Notes: generated by a model not told the origin, from the letters alone. Positions 1 through 5,948 are shown, numbered from the stretch's first letter. The stretch is DNA of 7,333 bases from Verrucomicrobiota bacterium (GCA_003219115.1 QHPN01000210.1:1-7333), one strand, 5' to 3'. Translations and numbers: made by a program.

Positions 1-2
1 AA

Positions 3-1661
3 ATTTTTCGCGTTTTGCCAAGCGAAGTGGATCGAGTCGGGGTATTTCTCGCTGGCTGCGCAACGGAGGAAGATGGCGCGGCGTTACTGAAACTGGCGCG
101 CGCAGTTTGGCCGAAGGCGAAAATTGTCGCAGGCAGCGATCGCGAATCGGGAATGGCAGCCTGTTTGCGTGATCGCGATGGCATCGCGGTAAATGCCGGA
201 ACTGGTTCGTCGGTGACTGGACGGAGGGGCCATCGAGTCGAAAAGGCAGGCGGCTGGGGACACATTTTGGGCGACGCCGGCGGCGCCTACTTCGTTTCCA
301 TTCGGGCGTTGCGCTCGGTGCTGCGGGAATATGATCTGCGACGGGGCGAACGGCAGTTTGCCGCCAATATTTTGCACGCCCTTGGGTTGAACAATTTTGA
401 TGAACTGGTGCGGTGGGCACAGACGGCAGATAAAACAGAGATCGCCTCGTTGGCGCCCGTTGTTTTCGAAGCCGCACGGAAAAGCGACGAAGCGGCCTGG
501 CAAATTGTTGCGGCCGGTGTCAGTGCGTTGGTCGATTTCACGACCGCCGTCGCGCTGCGGCTTCATCTCGACGCTCCGGAAGTGCGATTGATGGGCGGCC
601 TGTTCGAACATCAGAAATTTTACGGGGTCGCTTTCGCTACCGCGCTCGAGGAGAAAATACCCGCTGCAAAAGTGGGGCCGAGCGAATCGTCGCCAGAGGT
701 TAGCGCGGCGTGGCTTGCAGCCGACGGAAAATTGCAAATGCCGGTCGTTGAAAAATCCATGGCGCTGCCGGCGGTCATTGCTACGACCGAAGAGGCAAAC
801 CCGAAATCAGCGAATCTCGATCGATTGGGCGCGCGGGAAATCGTCGAGCTTTTCGTCGCGGAAGAGAAATCGGTGGAGGAAGCGTTGCGTCAAAGCGTCG
901 ACGAACTGGCACGGGCGATCGAATTGGCGGCGAACGCGATTGCCAGTGGCGGGCGAATGTTTTACGTCGGCGCAGGAACGAGTGGCCGGCTCGGAGTTCT
1001 CGATGCCGCTGAAATTCCGCCAACGTTTGGGGCGTCGGCCGATTTATTTCAGGGAATTATCGCCGGGGGACCGCCGGCTCTGCGACGAAGCATTGAGGGC
1101 GCCGAGGACGATGCGCGAGCCGGGATACTGGCAATGGATGAGCGCGGAGTCAGGCAAGAGGATGTGGTGATCGGGATTTCTGCGAGCGGGCGGGCGGCAT
1201 TTGTCACCGAAGCATTGCGACGGGCGCGCGAAATTGGCGCGCAAACAATTTTGCTGACCTCCAGTGCATCTCAGATTCCTGTAGAGGCGGCCGTGTCGGC
1301 CGCAAAATCTTCCGCGGCCGGTACCCGTTCGACGAGCTCAGGGCCTGCGGCGGCCGCCTCTACAACAGGTTTTGATCTGGTGATCAATCTGAAGACCGGT
1401 CCCGAAATCGTTACCGGTTCGACACGTTTAAAAGCGGGCACAGCAACCAAAGTCGCGCTTAATATCATTAGCACCGGCGCAATGGTTCGGCTCGGGCGGG
1501 TCCGTGGGAATTTGATGATTGATCTGCAGCCGACGAATAAGAAATTGCGCGAGCGTGCGATTGGTCTTGTTGCGCAGCTGGCTGGATGCGATCGGGAGAG
1601 TGCACTGTCGCGGCTCGCACGCGTGGATTGGAATTTGCGCGCGGCGTTGCAGGAGAAATGA
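3..1661 (+). CDS. murQ: Fused MurNAc/GlcNAc kinase (BadF family) and MurNAc-6-P etherase MurQ, 5'-truncated
   Basis: This bifunctional cytoplasmic enzyme should act in peptidoglycan sugar recycling. An ATP-dependent kinase half would make MurNAc-6-P, and the etherase half would cleave it to GlcNAc-6-P and D-lactate. The frame is open to the left edge, so the first phosphate-binding loop of the kinase is missing; residues are numbered from the TTG at 15, which is probably not the real start. Kinase half (about 1-240): D42 aligns with the NAGK catalytic Asp, followed by GTGS 62-65 and GGWG 79-82 with GD 86-87. The usual GDEGS reads GDAGG here. The etherase half starts near TTEEANPKSANLD (about 255-268). 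It has GAGTSGRLG 319-327, E333 in AAEIPP and E364 in GAED, spaced 31 residues apart like E. coli Glu83/Glu114, and GPE...GSTRLKAGTA near 460. Residues 423-450 are a repeat-derived insert. In Clostridium acetobutylicum the equivalent enzymes, MurQ and MurK, are separate proteins. Confidence 0.88.
   Translation: MFRVLPSEVDRVGVFLAGCATEEDGAALLKLARAVWPKAKIVAGSDRESGMAACLRDRDGIAVNAGTGSSVTGRRGHRVEKAGGWGHILGDAGGAYFVSIRALRSVLREYDLRRGERQFAANILHALGLNNFDELVRWAQTADKTEIASLAPVVFEAARKSDEAAWQIVAAGVSALVDFTTAVALRLHLDAPEVRLMGGLFEHQKFYGVAFATALEEKIPAAKVGPSESSPEVSAAWLAADGKLQMPVVEKSMALPAVIATTEEANPKSANLDRLGAREIVELFVAEEKSVEEALRQSVDELARAIELAANAIASGGRMFYVGAGTSGRLGVLDAAEIPPTFGASADLFQGIIAGGPPALRRSIEGAEDDARAGILAMDERGVRQEDVVIGISASGRAAFVTEALRRAREIGAQTILLTSSASQIPVEAAVSAAKSSAAGTRSTSSGPAAAASTTGFDLVINLKTGPEIVTGSTRLKAGTATKVALNIISTGAMVRLGRVRGNLMIDLQPTNKKLRERAIGLVAQLAGCDRESALSRLARVDWNLRAALQEK
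1280..1364. repeat. In-frame palindromic REP-like insert inside the MurQ domain
   Basis: A perfect 14-bp inverted repeat (TGTAGAGGCGGCCG at 1280-1293 and its complement at 1351-1364) bounds the element. The left arm runs into a tight hairpin, GCGGCCG-TGT-CGGCCGC (1287-1303). The middle holds GTTCGACGAGCTCAGGG. Codons 1281-1364 make exactly 28 extra residues, rich in Ala and Ser, with no reading-frame change. Family alignment from memory places the insert between the SxI and (A)DxxI segments of MurQ, a loop just before the conserved GPE motif and away from the two catalytic glutamates. It is therefore probably tolerated. The GTAG head plus hairpin resembles the REP units handled by RAYT transposases. 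Confidence 0.75.
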
Positions 1662-1882
1662 TTTCGGGGGGAGCACAGGCTGCTAGCCTGTAACGCCGGT
1701 CTGGCTCGGACTCTCGGCAGTTTGCCGAAACCGTTGGCTTGAATGCTTAACGGACGATGTGCGAACGAATGCGGCCGGCAACTGCGGGCTGCAGTCCGCT
1801 CTCCCCAGAATTCCTGTAATCGATAAGCGCAGTTTCCCCCTCCCCCGCGAACCTAAGGTAAATTCAACTCAAGGAAACTATT
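1662..1882. other. Hairpin-bearing intergenic gap after murQ
   Basis: I see no coding capacity I trust here. The gap contains ACAGGCT-GCT-AGCCTGT (1675-1691; 7-bp stem, 3-nt loop), TCGGCA-GTT-TGCCGA (1714-1728), and an imperfect palindrome around CTGCAG (1784-1799). None is followed by a run of T, so they are not convincing rho-independent terminators. The stem-triloop design matches the other dispersed hairpins in the window. The first one lies only 13 nt after the murQ stop codon and could still stabilise the mRNA 3' end. I found no clear promoter for the small genes that follow. Confidence 0.5.
1871..1875 (+). promoter_or_regulatory. Ribosome binding site of the 49-aa membrane protein gene
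   Basis: AAGGA lies 7 nt upstream of the ATG at 1883, a near-ideal Shine-Dalgarno spacing. It is the clearest ribosome binding site in the window, and it supports this very short gene as real and fixes its start. Confidence 0.7.
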
Positions 1883-2032
1883 ATGCTTTGGACAATATTT
1901 GTCATACTGCTGGTGCTCTGGCTGCTTGGTTTGGTCAGTTCTTACACCCTGGGCGGATTCATTCATGTTCTGCTCGTGCTCGCGGTTGTAATCCTGATCA
2001 TCAACCTCCTCAGCGGACGCCGCGCACTCTAA
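1883..2032 (+). CDS. Small membrane protein, lmo0937 family type (49 aa)
   Basis: This 49-residue, almost entirely hydrophobic protein begins MLWTIFVILLVLWLLGLVSS and ends with a short basic tail (SGRRAL). It has two hydrophobic stretches (about 3-19 and 27-43) separated by SSYTLGGFIH, so a helical hairpin in the inner membrane is likely. The opening MLWTI, the central GG-hydrophobic-H pattern and the length match the lmo0937 family of tiny membrane proteins, whose function is unknown; I recognise it from memory of that pattern. The start is fixed by the AAGGA ribosome site. The next small membrane gene begins only 4 nt after its stop, suggesting co-transcription and perhaps coupled translation. 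Confidence 0.8.
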   Translation: MLWTIFVILLVLWLLGLVSSYTLGGFIHVLLVLAVVILIINLLSGRRAL

Positions 2033-2036
2033 CCCG

Positions 2037-2258
2037 ATGAAGCCTGCGGGCATTATCGGCATCATCTTAATCATCGTCGGCATTATCGGCTTTGCCTACG
2101 GTGGGTTGGGATGGAATACCCAAAAGAAAGATGCGCAGTTAGGCCCGCTTGAGATCACTCATCAGGAAAAACACGGGATCGATTTCCCGCCGATCGTGAG
2201 CGGCATTTGCCTGGTCGGCGGGATCGCCCTGGTAATCGTGGGCAGCCGGCAGACGTAG
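2037..2258 (+). CDS. Small two-helix membrane protein of unknown function (73 aa)
   Basis: The N-terminus (GIIGIILIIVGIIGFAYGG, about 5-23) is a glycine-zipper-like hydrophobic helix. A second one (IVSGICLVGGIALVIVG, about 53-69) precedes a short polar tail (SRQT). The loop between them, with the phrase LGPLEITHQEKH, is polar and probably faces the periplasm or cytoplasm. The overall pattern (helix, LGPL...PPI, helix ending in VG) is typical of small uncharacterised proteins sometimes annotated with DUF numbers such as DUF3185; I am not sure of the exact family. It has no ribosome site of its own that I can see. The ATG follows the upstream stop by 4 nt, so translational coupling to the 49-aa gene is plausible. 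It converges with htrA. Confidence 0.75.
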   Translation: MKPAGIIGIILIIVGIIGFAYGGLGWNTQKKDAQLGPLEITHQEKHGIDFPPIVSGICLVGGIALVIVGSRQT

Positions 2259-2283
2259 CTTCGCAACCGTCCTAGCCGGCGAA

Positions 2284-2449
2284 TTATTGCCCGTTCGCTT
2301 TCAGAACGGCGAAAGTTTTGCTGCCTTGGCGGTCGAGGTAAAGCAGCACGCCGCGCTTCGGGTCGGCTTTGCTCAAGGCTTCGCGAAACGAACCGACATT
2401 TGTCACCGGTTTGCCGTCAACTTCGGTGATGACATCTTCGCGCTCGATT
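2284..2449 (-). pseudogene. Displaced original C-terminal end of htrA, out of frame
   Basis: Read on the minus strand, this stretch encodes IEREDVITEVDGKPVTNV, then GSFREALSKADPKRG, then VLLYLDRQGSKTFAVLKANGQ and a TAA at 2284-2286. This is the expected end of a second PDZ domain. It is separated from the htrA frame by the 100-bp duplication (100 is not a multiple of 3), so it is not translated as part of the current htrA frame. Removing exactly 100 bp would give one open frame of 1479 nt from 3862 to 2284, that is 492 residues. I see no start codon or ribosome site that would let this fragment be expressed alone. Confidence 0.75.
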
Positions 2450-2549
2450 GCCGCGTTTGGGGTCGGCTTTGCTCAGTGCTTCGCGAAATGACCGCACATT
2501 TGTAATGGGTTTTCCGTCCACTTCGGTGATAACATCTTCGCGCTCGATT
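2350..2549. repeat. 100-bp tandem duplication at the 3' end of htrA
   Basis: Two adjacent 100-bp units (2350-2449 and 2450-2549) align without gaps and differ at 14 positions by my count, about 86% identity. Both end with ACATCTTCGCGCTCGATT on the plus strand. Translated in their own native frames, they differ at 12 codons, of which 10 are synonymous. The two replacements are Ile/Val and Arg/Gly. The even period of 100 causes the frameshift in htrA. Confidence 0.9.
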
Positions 2550-3862
2550 CCCTGCGCCGCCGCGATGCTGTTGTCGGCGACATCGGTCACGATCACCCCT
2601 TGCGCATCGCCGAGGCGAAGACGCTCCGCCATTTCTTTCGTGATATCCTGGACCTGCAATCCCAGTTTGCCCGCATCTTCTGGCCGCTCCTGTTGCGGCG
2701 GTGTCATCTCGTTCGAAGCTGGCGTGTTCGCATTCGGCAGCTCGCCGGTCGTTACTGGAATCTCAATCGTCTTACCCTTGCGCCAAACGGTCAGCTTGAC
2801 CGTCTGGCCAATTTTCTTTTTCAGAATCTCGCGCTGCAACTGTGTATCAGTCGCCACCGGCGTGCCATCCACTTTCGTGATCACATCAAAGGGCCGCAGG
2901 TCGCTCTTGTTCGCAGGCGCGTCTGCCACAATCGTCCGGACCACCACTCCTTGGTCGACGCCCTGTAGCAATTCACGCACGGCGACAAAGTCGCTCAGCG
3001 TCCGTATCTCGATGCCGAGCCAAGGCCGCGCAATTTTTTTCCCGGCAACCAATTGCTGACCGATTTCATTGGCGAGGTTGATCGGAATGGCAAAGCCCAA
3101 CCCGCGATTCAATCCATTGATCAGCGTGTTCATGCCGATGACCTTGCCATCAATGTCACAAAGGGGGCCTCCGGAGTTCCCCGGATTAATCGACGCGTCG
3201 GTCTGGATGTAATCTGGGATGGAATACCCGCCGTTGCTGATCAATTTGCTGCGGCCTTTTCCGCTCACCACCCCGTAGGTGAAGGTATAATCGAGTCTGA
3301 ATGGCGCCCCGATGGCGAAAGCAAATTGTCCGACACGAACGGCATCGCTGTCGGCCATCTGCACCACCGGTAAGTCTTTGGCCTCGATTTTGATGACCGC
3401 GATGTCGGTCTTGTCATCCGCTCCGATGATTCTCGCGGGAAGCTCGCGGCCGTCTTTTAATTTGACGTCCACGTGCTCCGCGCCTTCAACGACGTGGTAA
3501 TTGGTGAAAATGTATCCGTCCGGCCGGACAATGAATCCCGAACCTTCGCTAATCGGGTTAAAAAATCGTGGACTACGCCGGGGCGAATTGTCATCGGGCT
3601 GACCTGGGAGAAACAGATCATCAAAATTGAAGCCTTCGTTGCCGTCATTCTTTTTCGAGACTTCGATGATGACGACACTGGGCGCGACGATTTCGAAAAC
3701 TTTGGCGAAGGCATTATTCAGGGCATGAACGACGTCCTTGCCGGACTCCGCAGCGGCCGGCGGAATCGTGGGGGTTGATTCCTGCGCCAGGATGGGCGAG
3801 ACGCTGAGCGCGCCAGCCAAAAGGAGAGCAAACAAAAATTGCATGAGTGGGAATTTCGACAT
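2417..3862 (-). CDS. HtrA/DegP-type periplasmic serine protease, C-terminus altered by frameshift
   Basis: This is a trypsin-like protease with PDZ domains (Do/DegP/HtrA family) that degrades or refolds damaged envelope proteins. A signal peptide (about 1-26, ending ILA before QES) directs it to the periplasm. The triad is complete: H123 in NYHVV, D153 in KTDIAVIK, S230 in GNSGGPL, with spacing like DegP (30 and 77 residues). PDZ1 spans about 278-373, ending before a Pro/Asn-rich linker; PDZ2 starts near 398. The final residues NRARRCHHRS are not PDZ sequence. They come from reading a 100-bp tandem duplicate out of frame, which costs PDZ2 its last strand and the LDRQGSKTFAVLKANGQ end still encoded downstream. 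The protease core and PDZ1 should be unaffected. The ATG at 3862 gives a proper signal peptide; no strong ribosome site precedes it. The exact subtype (DegP, DegQ or DegS) cannot be told. Confidence 0.88.
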   Translation of the reverse strand: MSKFPLMQFLFALLLAGALSVSPILAQESTPTIPPAAAESGKDVVHALNNAFAKVFEIVAPSVVIIEVSKKNDGNEGFNFDDLFLPGQPDDNSPRRSPRFFNPISEGSGFIVRPDGYIFTNYHVVEGAEHVDVKLKDGRELPARIIGADDKTDIAVIKIEAKDLPVVQMADSDAVRVGQFAFAIGAPFRLDYTFTYGVVSGKGRSKLISNGGYSIPDYIQTDASINPGNSGGPLCDIDGKVIGMNTLINGLNRGLGFAIPINLANEIGQQLVAGKKIARPWLGIEIRTLSDFVAVRELLQGVDQGVVVRTIVADAPANKSDLRPFDVITKVDGTPVATDTQLQREILKKKIGQTVKLTVWRKGKTIEIPVTTGELPNANTPASNEMTPPQQERPEDAGKLGLQVQDITKEMAERLRLGDAQGVIVTDVADNSIAAAQGIEREDVITEVDGKPITNVRSFREALSKADPKRGNRARRCHHRS

Positions 3863-3884
3863 GATCAGGCCGGCGGGTGTTCAA

Positions 3885-3913
3885 ATGTAAACGGGTTATC
3901 TCGTGACTGCCAA
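3885..3913 (-). promoter_or_regulatory. Weak sigma70-like promoter candidate for htrA
   Basis: On the minus strand, TTGGCA (3908-3913) is a 5/6 match to the -35 box. It is followed after 17 nt by TTACAT (3885-3890), only a 3/6 match to the -10 box. The -10 box lies 22 nt upstream of the htrA ATG. The spacing is right but the -10 is poor. I see no obvious sigma-E type motif. Confidence 0.25.
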
Positions 3914-3929
3914 CGGAGCTTCCGGGTTG

Positions 3930-4010
3930 CTGCTGTAGCGGCGGTCTATGACCGCCGAAGCGTTCTCGCAACATCTCAGACTCGGCGGTCATAGACCGCC
4001 GCTACAGCAG
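3930..4010. repeat. Paired REP-like element: perfect 29-bp inverted repeat between divergent genes
   Basis: Arms 3930-3958 and 3982-4010 are perfect inverse complements around a 23-nt spacer. Each arm is itself a hairpin: a GTAG head (3935-3938), then CGGCGGTC-TAT-GACCGCCG (3939-3957), repeated in inverse on the right with CTAC at 4002-4005. A head tetranucleotide plus hairpin, paired head-to-tail in inverse, is the layout of REP doublets (BIMEs). It sits between the divergent htrA and beta-barrel genes, just upstream of both promoter candidates. It could form a long cruciform or a bidirectional transcript structure. Confidence 0.9.
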
Positions 4011-4024
4011 GCATCCGCCATGGG

Positions 4025-4053
4025 TTGACACAATCTGGCCCTCTGGGTAGAGC
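4025..4053 (+). promoter_or_regulatory. Promoter candidate for the beta-barrel / HExxH gene pair
   Basis: A perfect -35 box, TTGACA (4025-4030), is followed after 17 nt by TAGAGC (4048-4053), a weak -10 (3/6). The -10 ends only 8 nt before the ATG at 4062, leaving a very short leader, or an alternative start downstream of 4062. The 10-mer TTGACACAAT recurs in the kamA promoter candidate. Confidence 0.35.
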
Positions 4054-4061
4054 AACAATCG

Positions 4062-5075
4062 ATGATGCGTCGGTTCCTCATTCTTGCGCTCGTCATTTTT
4101 CCTCTGGTCGCACGCGCATGCGATCTGTGTGGCTGTTACACGCCGCAGTTGAATTCGATGCCAAAGGAGGAGATGTCGCCGAGCGGATTTTACGCAGCAA
4201 TCGCAGAGCAATTCACTCATTTCGGCACAGTGCAGGTCGACGATGACGAGGTCGCCAATCCTACCGGACAACGATTGGATAGCTCGATCGCTCAGTTCGT
4301 TATCGGCTACGGCATCAACGAGCGGTTCGCCCTGCAATTTAATGCGCCGCTAATCTACCGCGACTTTCGGCGACCCGAAGGTTTTGGCATCGATGAAGGG
4401 ACCGAGAGCGGGCTCGGTGATGTCTCGCTCCTGACGAAAGCGGTTGTTTGGCACTTCGCGTCCGCCGCGTATCGGGAATTCAAAATTGAAGGGAAGAATC
4501 CGATCGCGATAGAGCACGAACCCGATTGTACCGCATCGTTGATCGCGCTGGCTGGAATCAAATTTCCAACCGGCGATACCAGCCGGCTGAAGGAGGAGTT
4601 TCATGAGATGGAGATTCCGGGAGCGCCAGAAAGTGCGATTCACGGGCACGACCTCACACTTGGCACCGGGTCGTATGACGGGATTTTCGGCGCGCAGGCG
4701 TCATTGCGTTACAAGAATTTTTTCGCAGAAGCGAATGGCCAATTCACTCTGCGGGGCGACGGCGCGCATGATTATCATTTTGCCAACGACGTGACCTGGA
4801 GCGCGGGGCCGGGATATTACCTGGTGCGAAAGCGGAACACTGTCGTCGGCTGTCAATGCGCTGTCTCCGGCGAGAGCAAAAACGTTGACCGATTTCAAGG
4901 CCATGCGGCCGAGGACACTGGCGTCACCTCGGTTTTCGTCGGGCCACGAATTATCGCGTCGCACGACCAGATCAGCGGCGAGTTCGCAGCGGAGTTTCCG
5001 GTTCTGATGAACACGACGGCGTTACAGGTGGTGCCGGATTATCGATTACGCGCAAGCTTTGCCGTAAGCTGGTGA
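4062..5075 (+). CDS. Secreted outer-membrane beta-barrel protein with N-terminal CDLCGC motif
   Basis: The 337-aa product has a signal peptide (MMRRFLILALVIFPLVARA, cleavage after A19). The mature protein begins at Cys20 with C-D-L-C-G-C (C20, C23, C25). The -2 Arg argues against lipoprotein processing. The rest alternates polar and hydrophobic residues, with blocks such as GLGDVSLLTKA (117-127), LAGIKFPTGD (163-172) and LTLGTGSYDGIFG (198-210). These resemble the PF13557-type ('phenol MetA degradation'/transporter-like) barrels. It ends in ASFAVSW with a terminal aromatic residue, the usual signal for outer-membrane assembly. A second cysteine pair, CQC, lies at 264-266. Substrate and role are unknown; the cysteine motif could bind metal or form disulfides. 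Its stop overlaps the next start (GTGA), so the two genes are probably one operon. Two adjacent ATGs (4062, 4065) make the start slightly ambiguous. Confidence 0.72.
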   Translation: MMRRFLILALVIFPLVARACDLCGCYTPQLNSMPKEEMSPSGFYAAIAEQFTHFGTVQVDDDEVANPTGQRLDSSIAQFVIGYGINERFALQFNAPLIYRDFRRPEGFGIDEGTESGLGDVSLLTKAVVWHFASAAYREFKIEGKNPIAIEHEPDCTASLIALAGIKFPTGDTSRLKEEFHEMEIPGAPESAIHGHDLTLGTGSYDGIFGAQASLRYKNFFAEANGQFTLRGDGAHDYHFANDVTWSAGPGYYLVRKRNTVVGCQCAVSGESKNVDRFQGHAAEDTGVTSVFVGPRIIASHDQISGEFAAEFPVLMNTTALQVVPDYRLRASFAVSW

Positions 5076-5812
5076 AAATCTGGAAAACGCTTTTGCTCGC
5101 CTATCGCGAGCTGGACGTCTGTTTGCCGGTAGGGCGAGACTCCGTCGAGCCAGCGAAAAATCATGGCTCCGCGGAGCGTCGCTCTACCAAGAAAACACGC
5201 AAAAGATTTCATCATGTAGCTGGCGAGCGCGAAATAAGGGACGCGCTCGATTCGTTCGTCGGATTTCCGAAGCTCGTTTCCGAATTAACCGATGGCAGGG
5301 CTGGGATCGAATACGAAATTGTGCGACCGGATCACGCGCTTACTTCCCTGACGCGGGAATCGCCTTCCCGTTTCTGGCCATCGCCAGATGATATCCGATC
5401 TGATTGGGATGACTTCGCACCATCAGGAAAATACGAGTCTATTTTCGTCTGCTGGCCGCAGCGCGATTTGAAGAACGGCACGGCAGTTCCCTGTGATGCC
5501 TGGGGCCTGGCGATGGGCGCAAGCGAGTGGACGAACGCTGCGACCTACGCCGCCATCGCCAACGCGCCGTCATCAGCATGGAGGAATGAGGCGCGCGGTG
5601 AAGTCTGGCTCCATGAATGGTTGCACGGGGTTTGCGATCATTTTGCCCGGCGCGGACACATCATGCCGGAGCGCGACGCTGACGGCGGCGAGTTGCACGG
5701 TTATGTGCGATCGCCCACGTGTGGTTGGTGCGCTTATTATCGGGATCTCATGAGCAGGTCAGTGCTGGAAAACGGAAGGTGGCTAGGCATTCCGCTCAGC
5801 GCATGGTCGTAA
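5072..5812 (+). CDS. Putative zinc protein with HEWLH (HExxH) motif, repeat insert near N-terminus
   Basis: The 246-aa product contains G-E-V-W-L-HEWLH-G-V-C-D-H-F (HEWLH at 181-185), a classical HExxH zinc site in a helix. It is followed by MPERDADGGELHGY (198-211) and GWCAYYRDLM (218-227), where a third metal ligand may lie (D203 or H209 are candidates). Upstream blocks FWPSPDD (101-107) and WGLAMGASEWTNAATYA (144-160) look conserved. I do not recognise a named family, so metallopeptidase activity is inferred from the motif alone. GTG at 5072 overlaps the barrel gene's TGA, so coupled translation is likely. Residues about 19-39 come from a GTAG-type repeat; LDV just before and RFHHV just after read like one original segment. 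No convincing signal peptide is visible, so location is uncertain. The product ends in SAWS. Confidence 0.65.
   Translation: MKIWKTLLLAYRELDVCLPVGRDSVEPAKNHGSAERRSTKKTRKRFHHVAGEREIRDALDSFVGFPKLVSELTDGRAGIEYEIVRPDHALTSLTRESPSRFWPSPDDIRSDWDDFAPSGKYESIFVCWPQRDLKNGTAVPCDAWGLAMGASEWTNAATYAAIANAPSSAWRNEARGEVWLHEWLHGVCDHFARRGHIMPERDADGGELHGYVRSPTCGWCAYYRDLMSRSVLENGRWLGIPLSAWS
5128..5188. repeat. REP-like inverted doublet inside the HEWLH gene
   Basis: Two 24-nt arms (5128-5151 and 5165-5188) are inverse copies with 5 differences by my count. Each has a GTAG head (5129-5132; inverse CTAC at 5184-5187) and an imperfect hairpin. That hairpin is an outer GGC/GCC-type stem, a GA/AG mismatch, and a 3-bp inner stem closed by a TCC loop. 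The inner stem is GAC-TCC-GTC on the left and CGC-TCC-GCG on the right, so the pairs change together. The insert encodes about VGRDSVEPAKNHGSAERRST without breaking the frame. Confidence 0.7.
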
Positions 5813-5821
5813 TCCAAACAG

Positions 5822-5866
5822 CGGCGGCTGCAATTCATCTGCCATGGCGGAAGCCGCCGAATTTTT
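5822..5866 (+). terminator. Possible rho-independent terminator of the barrel/HEWLH operon
   Basis: Starting 10 nt after the stop codon, CGGCGGCT (5822-5829) can pair with AGCCGCCG (5852-5859). A shorter alternative is GGCGG-AAG-CCGCC (5846-5858). Either stem is followed by AATTTTT (T run at 5862-5866). The T run is short, so termination may be partial. Confidence 0.45.
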
Positions 5867-5872
5867 AATAGC

Positions 5873-5929
5873 CGGCGGTTTCGAGACCGCCGCTCCCTGA
5901 TCTTCTGTAGCGGCGCTCTATGAGCGCCG
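5873..5929. repeat. Two adjacent REP-like hairpins
   Basis: The first, CGGCGGT...ACCGCCG (5873-5892), shares its stem with the paired element at 3930-4010; its inverse reading is preceded by GGAG. The second has a GTAG head (5907-5910) and CGGCGCTC-TAT-GAGCGCCG (5911-5929). This has the same length and TAT loop as the 3939-3957 hairpin, with the central T/A pair swapped to C/G positions that still pair. They look like members of one repeat family with varying stems. Confidence 0.7.
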
Positions 5930-5948
5930 AATCTCCATTCTGGGGAGC

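Noticed and set aside
84..737. Long minus-strand reading frame opposite the kinase
   Set aside because: Cysteine/arginine-rich, matches no family and lies antisense to a clear BadF domain; shadow of codon bias.
1759..2040. 93-aa plus-strand reading frame
   Set aside because: GTG start with no ribosome site. It overlaps the well-supported 49-aa gene in another frame and its composition looks non-coding.
2417..2549. Programmed ribosomal frameshift joining the two htrA frames
   Set aside because: No slippery heptamer seen at the 2449/2450 junction, and the repeated 100-bp unit explains the shift fully.
3714..3992. Minus-strand 92-aa frame upstream of and overlapping the htrA start
   Set aside because: Runs through the palindromic repeat and overlaps the htrA signal peptide in another frame; no ribosome site or recognisable features.
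3930..4010. CRISPR array from repeated 20-30 bp units
   Set aside because: Only two inverted copies and no direct repeats with regular spacers; no cas genes.
4062..4136. Lipoprotein signal at Cys20 of the barrel protein
   Set aside because: The residue before Ala-Cys is Arg and there is no hydrophobic -3 lipobox residue; ARA fits ordinary signal peptidase I, and the C-terminal Trp fits an outer-membrane barrel.
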